From: Frankia sp. QA3
GTDB lineage: Bacteria; Actinomycetota; Actinomycetes; Frankiales; Frankiaceae
Assembly (NCBI RefSeq): GCF_000262465.1
Contig: NZ_CM001489.1
Location: 1,683,234 to 1,747,233, forward strand
DNA: 64,000 nucleotides
Direction: 5' to 3'
In this document: in pieces, positions 41,601-50,311 of the stretch
How positions within the stretch are numbered: position 1 is the stretch's first letter
Layout of the letters: each line of letters begins with the position of its first letter
Program-made: the position numbers and the translations under genes
Notes under the pieces: model-generated
What the model saw: the letters and a program-made list of their open reading frames with translations, nothing else
What the model was told of the DNA's origin: nothing
Databases searched by the model: none

Positions 41601-42818
41601 GTGACGCAGTTCACCGACGCGCCGATCTTCGACGCCGACCAGCACATGTACGAGACCCCGGACGCGCTCACCCGGCACCTGCCGGAGCGCTACCGGCGCG
41701 CGGTGCAGTTCGTGCAGGTCGGCCGGGCGACCCGGATCGCGATCCAGGGAAAGATCACCGACTACATCCCGAATCCGACGTTCGACCGCGTGGCGGCGCC
41801 CGGCGCCTGGGAGAAGTTCTTCTCCGGCCAGAACCGCGACGGCCAGTCGCTGCGGGAGATGACCGGGCGGGCCATCGAGTCCCGCCCGTCGTTCCGCGAG
41901 CCCGCCCCGCGCCTGGTGGAGATGGACGCCCAGGGCGTCGACGAGGCGCTGGTCTACCCGACGCTGGCGAACCTGGTGGAGCACTCCGCGGCCGAGGACC
42001 CCGAGCTCGTGGTCGCGATGATCCACGCGCTCAACCGCTGGATGCTCGACACCTGGGGCTTCACCCACGCCGACCGGTTGTTCATGACGCCGGTCATCAG
42101 CTGCGCCCTGGTCGACGACGCTCGCCGCGAGCTCGACTACGTCCTGGAGAACGGGGCGAAGGTCGTCCTGATCAAGCCGGCTCCGGTCAAGGGTCTGCGG
42201 GGCTGGCGCTCCCCGGCGCTGCCGGAGTTCGACCCGTTCTGGGCGGACGTCGAGCGCGCCGGCATCCCGGTGGTGCTGCACTCCAGCCAGCCGCCGCTGG
42301 ACGACTACATCAACCGGTGGGAGCCGCCGGACTCCAACGACTTCACCGAGATGAGCGCGTTCCGCTGGGTGACGCTCGGTCACCGCGAGATCGCCGACAT
42401 GCTCACCAGCCTGATCTGCCACGGCACGTTCACCCGGTTCCCGAAGCTGCGCGTCGCCAGCATCGAAAACGGCAGCGCCTGGATTCACCCGCTGTTCGAC
42501 GACCTGCAGGCCGCCTACGGCAAGATGCCGCAGGCGTTCCCCGAGCACCCGCTGGAGGTGTTCCGTCGCAACGTGTGGGTCAGCCCGTTCTGGGAGGGCT
42601 CCGTGGCCGACGTGATCTCCACGGTCGGCTGGGACCGGGTGCTGTTCGGCTCCGACTTCCCGCACCCGGAGGGGCTCGCCGAGCCGCGCGGCTACTACGC
42701 CTACGCCGAGGGCATGGACGAGAAGCGGACCCGCGACTTCATGGGTGACAACGCGCGGCGGCTGCTCGGCCTGCCGGTGCGCGACCCCGCCGGCGACCGG
42801 ACTCCGGTCGCGGTCTGA
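41601..42818 (+). CDS. Amidohydrolase family protein
   Basis: 405 residues from GTG 41601 (GAGGAG 9 nt upstream). IFDADQHMYETPDALTRHLP opens the barrel; VVLHSSQPP carries the middle His; RVLFGSDFPHPEGLAEP holds the late Asp. Paralogue of the protein at 43814. First gene of amidohydrolase, LLM oxidoreductase, amidohydrolase. Hydrolase/decarboxylase of an unknown carboxylate. Confidence 0.88.
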   Translation: MTQFTDAPIFDADQHMYETPDALTRHLPERYRRAVQFVQVGRATRIAIQGKITDYIPNPTFDRVAAPGAWEKFFSGQNRDGQSLREMTGRAIESRPSFREPAPRLVEMDAQGVDEALVYPTLANLVEHSAAEDPELVVAMIHALNRWMLDTWGFTHADRLFMTPVISCALVDDARRELDYVLENGAKVVLIKPAPVKGLRGWRSPALPEFDPFWADVERAGIPVVLHSSQPPLDDYINRWEPPDSNDFTEMSAFRWVTLGHREIADMLTSLICHGTFTRFPKLRVASIENGSAWIHPLFDDLQAAYGKMPQAFPEHPLEVFRRNVWVSPFWEGSVADVISTVGWDRVLFGSDFPHPEGLAEPRGYYAYAEGMDEKRTRDFMGDNARRLLGLPVRDPAGDRTPVAV

Positions 42819-42822
42819 CGCC

Positions 42823-43755
42823 GTGGAACTCAACTACCAGTTTCCGACCCGTGCGGTGAAGCACTGGGAGCGGTGGATCGGCGAGCGTGACCTCGCCGAT
42901 GTGGCGGTCGCCGCTGAGGAGAGCGGTTTCGACATCGTCTCCACGACGGACCATCCCTTCCCGTCCAGCGCCTGGATCTCCGGCGGCGGCCACCACTCCT
43001 TCGACCCGTTCGTCTCGCTGGCGTTCATGGCGGCGGCGACGCGGCGCGTGCGCCTGCTGACGTTCATCCTCGTCGCCGGCTACCGCAACCCCTACCTGAC
43101 CGCGAAGTCCACGGCCAGCCTCGACCTGCTCTCCGGCGGCCGGCTGGTCGTGGGCATGGGCGCCGGGTACCAGAAGCCCGAGTTCGACGTGCTCGGCGCG
43201 CAGTTCGACGGCCGTGGCGGCCGGTTCGACGCGGCCATCGCCGCGATGCACGCCGCCTGGACGGGCGAGGTCGTCGAGCGCGACGACGACCCGTACTTCC
43301 CGGCGTCGGGTCACGTCATGCTGCCCCGCCCGGCGCAGCGGCCCGGCCCGCCGATCTGGATCGGCGGCAACAGCCGGGCGGCGATGCGCCGGGTCGCCGA
43401 GGTCGCCGACGGCTGGCTGCCCTTCGAGCAGCCCGCGCAGATGGCGGAGATCACCACCACCCCGAGCCTGGCCGCCGACGAGATCGGCGAGCGGATCGCC
43501 ACCCTGCGCGAGCTGCGCGCGGCGGCGGGCCGCCCGACCGCCTTCGACGTCTGCTTCACCCCGCAGGTCAGCCGGGACCCGGCCCGCGCCGCCGAGACGC
43601 TCGCCGCCGCCGTCGCCGGGTACGAGGCCGCGGGCGTCACGCACCTCTCGGTCGAGTCGCACGCCCGTAGCATCGACGACTGCCTGGCCGAGATCGAACT
43701 GTTCGGCAAGGCCCTCGCGCCCCCGGCCCCCGCCCCTACGGCCCCCGCCCCGTAG
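42823..43755 (+). CDS. LLM-class (F420-dependent) oxidoreductase
   Basis: 310 residues. GTG 42823, 4 nt after the previous stop, suggests coupling; no strong ribosome site. Luciferase-like TIM barrel: MAAATRRVRLLTFILVAGYRNPYLTAKS, LSGGRLVVGMGAGYQKPEFDVLG, PPIWIGGNSRAAMRRVAEVADGWLP. Actinobacterial members use F420 or flavin. Probably a hydride or oxygen transfer step between the two amidohydrolases. Confidence 0.9.
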   Translation: MELNYQFPTRAVKHWERWIGERDLADVAVAAEESGFDIVSTTDHPFPSSAWISGGGHHSFDPFVSLAFMAAATRRVRLLTFILVAGYRNPYLTAKSTASLDLLSGGRLVVGMGAGYQKPEFDVLGAQFDGRGGRFDAAIAAMHAAWTGEVVERDDDPYFPASGHVMLPRPAQRPGPPIWIGGNSRAAMRRVAEVADGWLPFEQPAQMAEITTTPSLAADEIGERIATLRELRAAAGRPTAFDVCFTPQVSRDPARAAETLAAAVAGYEAAGVTHLSVESHARSIDDCLAEIELFGKALAPPAPAPTAPAP

Positions 43756-43813
43756 GCGGGCCGCCCCCCAGACGACGACCGACCATCCGCATGAACTGGA
43801 ACGAGGAGAGTCC

Positions 43814-45028
43814 ATGACCACCCTGGCAGCCCCCGGCGACGCGGCCGTGACCCCGTCGCTGGGCTACCCGCTCTACGACGCCGACCAGCACTACTACGAG
43901 ACGGCCGACGCGCTCACCCGCCACCTGGCGCCCGAGTACAAGCGGCTGATCAAGATTCTGCAGACGCCCGACGGCCGGACCCGGATGGTGATCAACAACA
44001 AGCTCTACACCACCAACCCGGACCCGACGTTCCCCACCGTCGCCGCCCCCGGCGTGTTCGAGCAGTACTTCCGCAGCAACAACACCGAGGGCCGGGAGCT
44101 CGCGGCGTTCGTCGGCAAGCTGCAGGAGAGCCAGCCCGAGTACACCGACCGCGACGCGCGCATCGCCAAGCTCGACGAGCAGGGCGTCGCCGCGACCATC
44201 ATGCTGCCGACGGTCGGGGTCGCCGTCGAGGGGCTGCTCACCGACAAGCCCGACGCGCTGCACGCGATCGTCGAGTCGTTCAACCGCTGGATCGAGGACG
44301 AGTGGGGCTACTCGTACCAGGACCGCATCATCTCGACGCCGGTGCTGTCGCTGGCCGACCCCGACCTGGCCGTCAAGGAGCTGGAGCGGGTGCGCGACGC
44401 CGGCGCGCGGATCGTCGTGCTGGTGCCGGGCCCGGTCCGCGCCGGTGCGATCACCCGTTCCCCGGGCAACCCGATCTTCGACCGGTTCTGGGCGACCGCC
44501 GCCGAGGCCGGCATCGTGGTGTCGTACCACACCGGTGAGGCCGGCTACGAGTGGGTCGCCGAGAAGTGGGGCGAGGGCGCCTTCGAGGGCCTGCGCACCA
44601 CGCCGCTGCCCGAGATCATGCAGCTGCACGTCGAGCGGCCCATCCAGGACACCATCGCGGCGCTGGTCGGCCACGGTGTGTTCGAGCGCCACCCGGCGCT
44701 GAAGGTCGCCACCATCGAGGCGGGCTCCACCTGGGTGCTCGACCTCGTCCGGCGGATCCGCAGCGCCTACGGCAAGATCCCGCAGAAGTTCGCCGTCGAC
44801 CCGGTGGAGAGCTTCCGCGAGCACGTCTGGGTCGCGCCGTTCTACGAGGACGACCTGCTCGCGCTCAAGGACGCCCTCGGCGTCGGGCACATCATCTTCG
44901 GCTCGGACTGGCCGCACCCCGAGGGCCTGCCGACTCCGGGTGCCTTCGTCCGCGACGCCGCCGTGCTCTCCGACTCCGACCGCAAGCTGATCCTGTCGGA
45001 CAACCTCAAGTCCCTGCTGCAGCTCTAG
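43814..45028 (+). CDS. Amidohydrolase family protein
   Basis: 404 residues from ATG 43814 (GAGGAGAG). LYDADQHYYETADALTRHLAPEY parallels the opening of the protein at 41601; SYHTGEAGYEW and HIIFGSDWPHPEGLPTPG carry metal-site residues. The 3' end overlaps the convergent Rieske gene by 23 bp. One of four such hydrolases in the window, in two related pairs. Confidence 0.88.
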   Translation: MTTLAAPGDAAVTPSLGYPLYDADQHYYETADALTRHLAPEYKRLIKILQTPDGRTRMVINNKLYTTNPDPTFPTVAAPGVFEQYFRSNNTEGRELAAFVGKLQESQPEYTDRDARIAKLDEQGVAATIMLPTVGVAVEGLLTDKPDALHAIVESFNRWIEDEWGYSYQDRIISTPVLSLADPDLAVKELERVRDAGARIVVLVPGPVRAGAITRSPGNPIFDRFWATAAEAGIVVSYHTGEAGYEWVAEKWGEGAFEGLRTTPLPEIMQLHVERPIQDTIAALVGHGVFERHPALKVATIEAGSTWVLDLVRRIRSAYGKIPQKFAVDPVESFREHVWVAPFYEDDLLALKDALGVGHIIFGSDWPHPEGLPTPGAFVRDAAVLSDSDRKLILSDNLKSLLQL

Positions 45029-46073
45029 CAGCTCCCTCCGGCGCGGCGGCGGTCCTACGGGCCTCGGGGCTGACCGCCGCGTCCGGGTAGAACTGCGCGG
45101 ACCAGCTGCGCAGCGCGCGGAACCCGCGGGCCTCCTCGGTCGCCAGCGCCGGCGCGTCGAGGAAGGTCTGGTTGGCCCAGATGACGATGTCGTCAGGTAG
45201 CGCCAGCTTGGCGTCGGCCAGGCGCCGCTCGTAGGTCCCGTCGGCGAGGTCGCCGTCGAGCTCGTCGATCCAGTAGGTCGCGAAGATCTCCGTGCGGCCG
45301 TCCTCGACCGGCGTGGTGTTGATCGAGATCACCCGGACGCCCTCGCCCATGTGCTCGACGTTGACGCTGACGCCGGGGCCGGACCAGAGGATCTCGATCG
45401 TGTTCGCGCTGTCGGTGCGCAGCTTGCCCTCGGCGTCGTTGGGGTGCTGTGCCCAGCCGCGGCCGAAGCCGACCCGCGACCACCACTGCGACCCCTCCAC
45501 CCGCTCCTCGAGCACCACCGGGCTGGCCGCGGTGTGGTGGACGAACCGGAAGTGGTGCGGGTCGACGACGTTCTCCAGCACCATCTGCGGGTGGGCGCGC
45601 AGGTCGCGGAAGTGCTGACGGCCCTCGACGCCGGCCGGGTGGAAGCGCCGGCTCGCCGCGTGCGGGGCGTCGCCGAGCGCGTCGGGGACGTCCCACAGCG
45701 GCTCCCGGCCGGCCGCGTCGTGCCAGACGTAGATCGCCTCGTTGCGTTCGACCGCCGTCCAGGTCCCCAGCTTCGGACCGCGGTTGGGTCGCTCCTGGTA
45801 GGGGATCGACACGTTGCGCCCCTGCGGGCTCCAGACCCAGCCGTGGAATGGGCAGCGGATGCCGTCGTCGACGACGCAGCCGCCGTGGGCCAGGCTCGCG
45901 CCGAGATGCCGGCAGTACCGGTCATGGACGCGGACCACGCCGTCGCGGCCCCGGTAGGCGACGAGATCCTGGCCGAAATACCGCAGCGGGACGACCTGCT
46001 CCGGGCCGATGTCGACCGACCACGCCACCTGGAACCACCCGGTCAACGCCAGGTCCAAACCGTGCAGCTTCAT
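45006..46073 (-). CDS. Rieske 2Fe-2S oxygenase, KshA-like
   Basis: 355 residues. The Rieske centre is CRHLGASLAHGGC...CPFHGW (C-x-H ... C-x2-H). The mononuclear iron site is in ENVVDPHHFRFVHH. Layout and opening (GWFQVAWSVDIGPEQVVPLRYFGQDLVAYR) resemble the oxygenase of 3-ketosteroid 9alpha-hydroxylase and related ring-opening oxygenases. It needs a reductase, not encoded here. Hints that the region handles a steroid, terpenoid or aromatic ring. Confidence 0.88.
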   Translation of the reverse strand: MKLHGLDLALTGWFQVAWSVDIGPEQVVPLRYFGQDLVAYRGRDGVVRVHDRYCRHLGASLAHGGCVVDDGIRCPFHGWVWSPQGRNVSIPYQERPNRGPKLGTWTAVERNEAIYVWHDAAGREPLWDVPDALGDAPHAASRRFHPAGVEGRQHFRDLRAHPQMVLENVVDPHHFRFVHHTAASPVVLEERVEGSQWWSRVGFGRGWAQHPNDAEGKLRTDSANTIEILWSGPGVSVNVEHMGEGVRVISINTTPVEDGRTEIFATYWIDELDGDLADGTYERRLADAKLALPDDIVIWANQTFLDAPALATEEARGFRALRSWSAQFYPDAAVSPEARRTAAAPEGAARAAAGT

Positions 46074-46377
46074 TGCCCCGACCTCCGCATCCTCCCGGCC
46101 TGCAGAACCTCCCGGAATGGGTGCACCCTACGTGGGAACGGCGTTCCCAGACAAGCTGGCGGACATCGCCCGCGGGACCCGTCCCCGCCGGGACCCGCCC
46201 GCCCCCGCCGGGACCCGCTCGCGCCGGCCCGGCGGCCGGCGCACCGGTTTACTCCTGACGAAATCGTCAACTACGATGTGCGGGCTGGATCGCACCCCCC
46301 GGGCCGCGGTGCGAAGCATCCCGCCGACATCGGTGCGAGCGCCGTCCCACGGCGGCTGCGCACCCGGAGGAACCATC
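46074..46377. other. Divergent intergenic region, Rieske / acyl-CoA dehydrogenase operon
   Basis: About 304 bp up to the leader ORF at 46378. It carries the operator-like site at 46255-46270. Nothing else supported. Confidence 0.5.
46255..46270 (+). promoter_or_regulatory. Operator-like site before the acyl-CoA dehydrogenase operon
   Basis: CTGACGAAATCGTCAA, one mismatch to TTGAC-N6-GTCAA. TACGAT at 46272-46277 is a possible -10 box just after it. Confidence 0.55.
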
Positions 46378-46407
46378 ATGATCGTCGTCCGCGACGAGGT
46401 CGGCTGA
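46378..46407 (+). CDS. Nine-codon leader ORF coupled to the acyl-CoA dehydrogenase
   Basis: ATG at 46378 with GGAGG 7 nt upstream encodes MIVVRDEVG; its TGA (46405-46407) overlaps the ATG of the next gene (TGATG). The only strong ribosome-binding site here serves this leader, so translation of the enzyme probably depends on it. Confidence 0.6.
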   Translation: MIVVRDEVG

Positions 46408-47504
46408 TGGCCGACCCCCACGACAGGCTGCGCCGGGAGGTCCGCGCGTTCGTCGCCGCGGCCGGCATCGCGGCGCGCAACGACAGCTGGTTGCGCGGCT
46501 ACGACCCCGACTTCACCCGCGAGCTCGGCCGCCGCGGCTGGATCGGTATGACCTGGCCGACCGAGTACGGCGGCGGCGGGCGGTCGAACACCGAGCGGTT
46601 CGTCGTCACCGAGGAGCTGCTGCGCGCCGGTGCCCCGGTCACCGCCCACTGGACGGCCGACCGCCAGATCGGCCCGACGATCCTGCGGGTCGGCACCGAG
46701 GACCAGCGCGCCGAGATCCTGCCGAAGATCTGCCGCGGCGAGGTCGTCGTGGGCCTCGGCCTGTCCGAGACCGAGGCCGGCTCCGACCTCGCGGCCGTGC
46801 GCACCCGGGCGACGCCCATCGACGGCGGCTGGTCGATCACCGGGGCGAAGGTGTGGACGACGTCCGCGCACCACGCCACCCACCTGTACATCCTCGCCCG
46901 CACCGGCGAGGGGGCGTCCAAGCACGAGGGCCTGACCGAGTTCCTCGTCGACGCCGACACCCCCGGCATCACCGTGCGGCCCATCCTCGACCTCGTCGGC
47001 GAGCACCACTTCAACGAGGTGATCCTCGACGACGTGCACGTGCCCGACGACCGCGTCCTCGGCACGGTCGGCGCCGGCTGGAAACAGGTCACCGAGCAGC
47101 TCGCCTTCGAACGCGGCGGGGTGGAGCGCTACCTGAGCACCTACCCCGTGCTCGCCGCGATGATCCGCACGGTCGCGCGCCATCCCGACCGGGCCGCGAC
47201 CGAGCGTCTCGGCGAGCTGGCCGCGCGCCTGACCGCGCTGCGCCAGCTCGGCCTGCAGCTCGCCGACGCCCTCGACCAGGGAGAGGCGCCGGTGCGCCTG
47301 GCCGCGGGGCTCAAGCTCGCCGGCACCCGGTTCGAGAAGGACGTCGTGGAGACCGCCCGGTACGTCTTCGACGTCTGCGAGGGCGACGCCGAGGCTCACC
47401 GGCTGCTCGTCGACGGCCTGGCCGTCGTGCCCGGCGCGTCGATCCGCGGTGGTTCCTCCGAGGTCCTGTACACCGTCATCAGCCGGGCGGAGCTGCCACG
47501 ATGA
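46407..47504 (+). CDS. Acyl-CoA dehydrogenase
   Basis: 365 residues. LGLSETEAGSDLAAVRTRA and KVWTTSAHHATHLYILAR are the FAD/substrate motifs; C-terminal GASIRGGSSEVLYTVISRAELPR is typical, with a shortened tail. Translation coupled to the leader at 46378 and overlapping the next acyl-CoA dehydrogenase (ATGA). Forms the second such pair in the window. Confidence 0.92.
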   Translation: MADPHDRLRREVRAFVAAAGIAARNDSWLRGYDPDFTRELGRRGWIGMTWPTEYGGGGRSNTERFVVTEELLRAGAPVTAHWTADRQIGPTILRVGTEDQRAEILPKICRGEVVVGLGLSETEAGSDLAAVRTRATPIDGGWSITGAKVWTTSAHHATHLYILARTGEGASKHEGLTEFLVDADTPGITVRPILDLVGEHHFNEVILDDVHVPDDRVLGTVGAGWKQVTEQLAFERGGVERYLSTYPVLAAMIRTVARHPDRAATERLGELAARLTALRQLGLQLADALDQGEAPVRLAAGLKLAGTRFEKDVVETARYVFDVCEGDAEAHRLLVDGLAVVPGASIRGGSSEVLYTVISRAELPR

Positions 47505-48595
47505 TCTTCGATGCCGATCTGCGCCCCGTCGTCGACGACGTGCTCGGGGCGAACGCCGACACCGCCCCCGGCGAGCTGTGGGCGCTGCTGACCGAGCTCG
47601 GCTGGCCGGGTGTCGGCGTGCCCGAGGACGACGGCGGCGCTGGCGGGGATCTCGCCGCGGTCGCCGAGCTCGCCGCGGGCGTCGGCCGCCACGCCGCCGC
47701 CGTCCCGCTGATCGAGACCGGCCTGGCCGCCTGGGCGCTGGCCGGCGCCGGGCTGCCCATCGCCGCGACCGCCGAGCGCGCCGCGCTGGCGCTGGCCCCC
47801 GCCGGCACCGTCGAGGCCCGCCGCGACCCGGATGCCGGTGACGATGCGGCCGACTGGGTCCTCGACGGCACCGTCGCGCGGGTGCGCTGGCTGCCCGAGG
47901 TGCCCACGGTCGTCCTCGTCGTCGAGCAGGCCGACGCCACCGTCGTCGCCGTCCTGGACGCCCCGCCGAGCGCCGCGCCGCCCGCCGACCCGACCGCGCC
48001 CGGGAGCGCCGCCGGTGCCGCCGGCGGGGTTGAACGTGACCTGGCCGGTGAGGCGGCGGGACCGCTGCGCCTCGACGGCCTGCGGCTGCCCGCCGACCGC
48101 GTCGCCGTGGCGCCCGCGCGGCTCGCCGCGGACGTGCTCGACCGCACCGCGGTGCTGCGCGCCGCGGCGATCTCGGGCGCCGTCGAGCGGGCCTGCACGC
48201 TGACCAAGGACCACGTCACCACGCGCCAGCAGTTCGGCCGGCCGCTGTCGGCGCTGCCCGCGGTGCGCCAGCTCGTCGCCGGCCTCGCCGTCGAGCGCGA
48301 CCTGCTCGACGCGGCGCTCACCGTCGCCGTCACCCGCCCGGGGTCCGGCACGGCGGCGGCGGTGCGCGCGGTGGCCGCCCGCACCGCCGGGACGGTGGCC
48401 ACCGACACCCATCAGCTGCACGGCGCGATCGGCATCACCCAGGAGTACCCGCTGCACCTGGTGACCCGCCGGCTGTGGTCGTGGCGCGACGACGAGGGCA
48501 CGCAGCGGCGCTGGGAGCGGCTGCTCGGCGACGAGGTGGTCCGCACCGGTTCGGACGAACCGCTGTGGGCGCTGGTCACCGGCGCGTCCGTCTGA
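47501..48595 (+). CDS. Acyl-CoA dehydrogenase (partner subunit)
   Basis: 364 residues. N-terminus LRPVVDDVLGANADTAPGELWALLTELGWPGVGVPEDDGG; C-terminal bundle TTRQQFGRPLSALPAVRQLVAGLAVERDLLDAAL and DTHQLHGAIGITQEYPLHLVTRRLWSWR. The middle domain is divergent, with no clear FAD motif, fitting the non-catalytic side of a FadE heteromer with the gene upstream. Confidence 0.9.
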   Translation: MIFDADLRPVVDDVLGANADTAPGELWALLTELGWPGVGVPEDDGGAGGDLAAVAELAAGVGRHAAAVPLIETGLAAWALAGAGLPIAATAERAALALAPAGTVEARRDPDAGDDAADWVLDGTVARVRWLPEVPTVVLVVEQADATVVAVLDAPPSAAPPADPTAPGSAAGAAGGVERDLAGEAAGPLRLDGLRLPADRVAVAPARLAADVLDRTAVLRAAAISGAVERACTLTKDHVTTRQQFGRPLSALPAVRQLVAGLAVERDLLDAALTVAVTRPGSGTAAAVRAVAARTAGTVATDTHQLHGAIGITQEYPLHLVTRRLWSWRDDEGTQRRWERLLGDEVVRTGSDEPLWALVTGASV

Positions 48596-48600
48596 CGGCT

Positions 48601-48676
48601 CGACCGATCGAAGGCTCGACCGCTCGACCGCTCGACCGCTCGAAGGCTCCAACGCTCGAAGGCTCCAACGCTCGAA
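48601..48676. repeat. Short tandem repeats between ACAD and DUF35 genes
   Basis: CTCGACCG three times, then CTCGAAGGCTCCAACG twice, ending in the CGAAGGAG that serves as the DUF35 ribosome-binding site. The repeat thus sets the distance between two co-transcribed genes. Confidence 0.85.
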
Positions 48677-48687
48677 GGAGAGTGGGA

Positions 48688-49146
48688 ATGGCACAGCAGG
48701 TACCCCTGGCCGAGGATCTTTTCACCTGGCCGGCGGAGGAACCCGCCCTGATCGGCGGCCGGTCGTCGGACGGCAAGCTCGTCTTCCCGTACCGCAGCCA
48801 CAAGCTGGTCGGGGGCGTCAACGAGGAGCTGGAGCGGGTGGAGCTGCCGCGCCGCGGCACGCTGTGGACGTTCACCGGCCAGCGGTTCCGCCCGCCGTCC
48901 CCGCCATACGCCGGCGACGACACGCCGAAGACGTTCGAGCCGTTCGCGGTCGGCTACGTCGAGCTGCCCGGCGCGCTGCGCGTCGAGGCCCGGCTCACCG
49001 AGGCCGACCCCGACAAGCTGCACATCGGCCAGGAGATGGAGCTGCGCATCGTCCCGTTCGGCACCGACGCCGACGGCAACCAGACCTTGATCTACGCGTT
49101 CGCCCCGGTCGGGGCCGAGGAGGGACACGGCGATGGCTCCGAGTGA
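48688..49146 (+). CDS. DUF35-like OB-fold protein lacking the zinc ribbon cysteines
   Basis: 152 residues, strong GAAGGAG site. Opening PALIGGRSSDGKLVFPYRSHKL aligns with the DUF35 zinc-ribbon region (CxxC...CxxC) but contains no Cys at all. The OB-fold (EPFAVGYVELPGALRVEARLTE to MELRIVPFG) remains. Overlaps the thiolase by 14 bp. Likely the accessory subunit of that thiolase, without a metal. Confidence 0.85.
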   Translation: MAQQVPLAEDLFTWPAEEPALIGGRSSDGKLVFPYRSHKLVGGVNEELERVELPRRGTLWTFTGQRFRPPSPPYAGDDTPKTFEPFAVGYVELPGALRVEARLTEADPDKLHIGQEMELRIVPFGTDADGNQTLIYAFAPVGAEEGHGDGSE

Positions 49147-50284
49147 CGTTGCGATCATCGGCACGGGCCTGCACCCGTTCGGGCGCTACCCCGGCAAGTC
49201 GGCGCTGGAGATGGGCGAGGACGCCGTCATCGAGGCCCTCGCCGACGCCGGGGTGGAGTGGTCGGCCATCCAGGCGCTGTACGCGGGCAGCATGGAGGTC
49301 AAGAACCCCGAGGCGATCGTCGGGCTGCTGGGCCTGACCGGCGTGCCGGGCCGGGCGGTGTTCACCGGCTGCGCGACCGGCGCGACGTCGCTGGCGATGG
49401 CGGCGAACGCCATCCGCCTCGGCGACGCCGACATCGCGATCGCCATCGGCCTGGACAAGCACCCCCGCGGCGCGTTCTCCGACCACCCGTCGGTCTCCGG
49501 GCTGCCGGGCTGGTACGGCGAGGCCGGCCTGTTCCTGACCACGCACTTCTTCGGCATGAAGATCAACCGTTACATGCACGACTTCGGCATCACCCCGATC
49601 ACGCTGGCCCGGGCGGCGGAGAAGGCGTTCCGCAACGGCGCGGCGAACCCGCGGGCGTGGCGGCGAACCCCGATGACCGCCGAGCAGATCCTCGAGTCGC
49701 AGTACCTGAACTACCCGCTGACCCAGTACATGTACTGCTCGCCGGACGAGGGCGCCGCCGCGGCCATCCTCTGTCGGGCGGATCTGGCGTCGAAGTACAC
49801 CGACAAGCCGATCTACCTGCGCGCCAGCACCCTGTTCTCCCGCCGCGAGGGCGCCTTCGAGCTACTCAGCCCGTCGCTGCCACTGGAGACGGCCCCGAGC
49901 CCCACCGTCTTCGCCTCCCAGGCCGCCTACGAGCAGGCCGGCATCGGTCCCGAGGACGTCGACGTCGCCCAGCTCCAGGACACCGACGCCGGCTCCGAGG
50001 TCATCCACCTGGCCGAGAACGGCTTCTGCAAGGACGGCGAGCAGGAGACGCTGCTCGCCGAAGGCGCCACCGAGATCGGCGGGAAGCTGCCGGTCAACAC
50101 CGACGGCGGGCTGCTCGCCAACGGCGAGCCGGTCGGCGCCTCCGGGCTGCGCCAGATCCACGAGCTGGTCACCCAGCTGCGTGGCCGGGCCGGTGGCCGG
50201 CAGGTCGGCGGCACCCCACGCGTCGGCTACGCCCACCTCTACGGTGCCCCCGGCACCGCCGCCGTCACCATCCTGTCCACCTGA
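49133..50284 (+). CDS. Thiolase family protein
   Basis: 383 residues. DVAIIGTGLHPFGRYPGKS, DAGVEWSAIQALYAGS and FTGCATGATSLAMAANAI, the last with the nucleophilic Cys present. The usual late GHP/Cys segment is modified (LPVNTDGGLLANGEPVGASGLRQIHEL), as in SCP2-type thiolases. Pairs with the DUF35 protein upstream. Cleaves a 3-oxoacyl-CoA, completing the oxidation module that begins at 46407. Confidence 0.92.
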   Translation: MAPSDVAIIGTGLHPFGRYPGKSALEMGEDAVIEALADAGVEWSAIQALYAGSMEVKNPEAIVGLLGLTGVPGRAVFTGCATGATSLAMAANAIRLGDADIAIAIGLDKHPRGAFSDHPSVSGLPGWYGEAGLFLTTHFFGMKINRYMHDFGITPITLARAAEKAFRNGAANPRAWRRTPMTAEQILESQYLNYPLTQYMYCSPDEGAAAAILCRADLASKYTDKPIYLRASTLFSRREGAFELLSPSLPLETAPSPTVFASQAAYEQAGIGPEDVDVAQLQDTDAGSEVIHLAENGFCKDGEQETLLAEGATEIGGKLPVNTDGGLLANGEPVGASGLRQIHELVTQLRGRAGGRQVGGTPRVGYAHLYGAPGTAAVTILST

Positions 50285-50311
50285 GCTGGACCCGATTGCG
50301 AGGGTGAGAGC

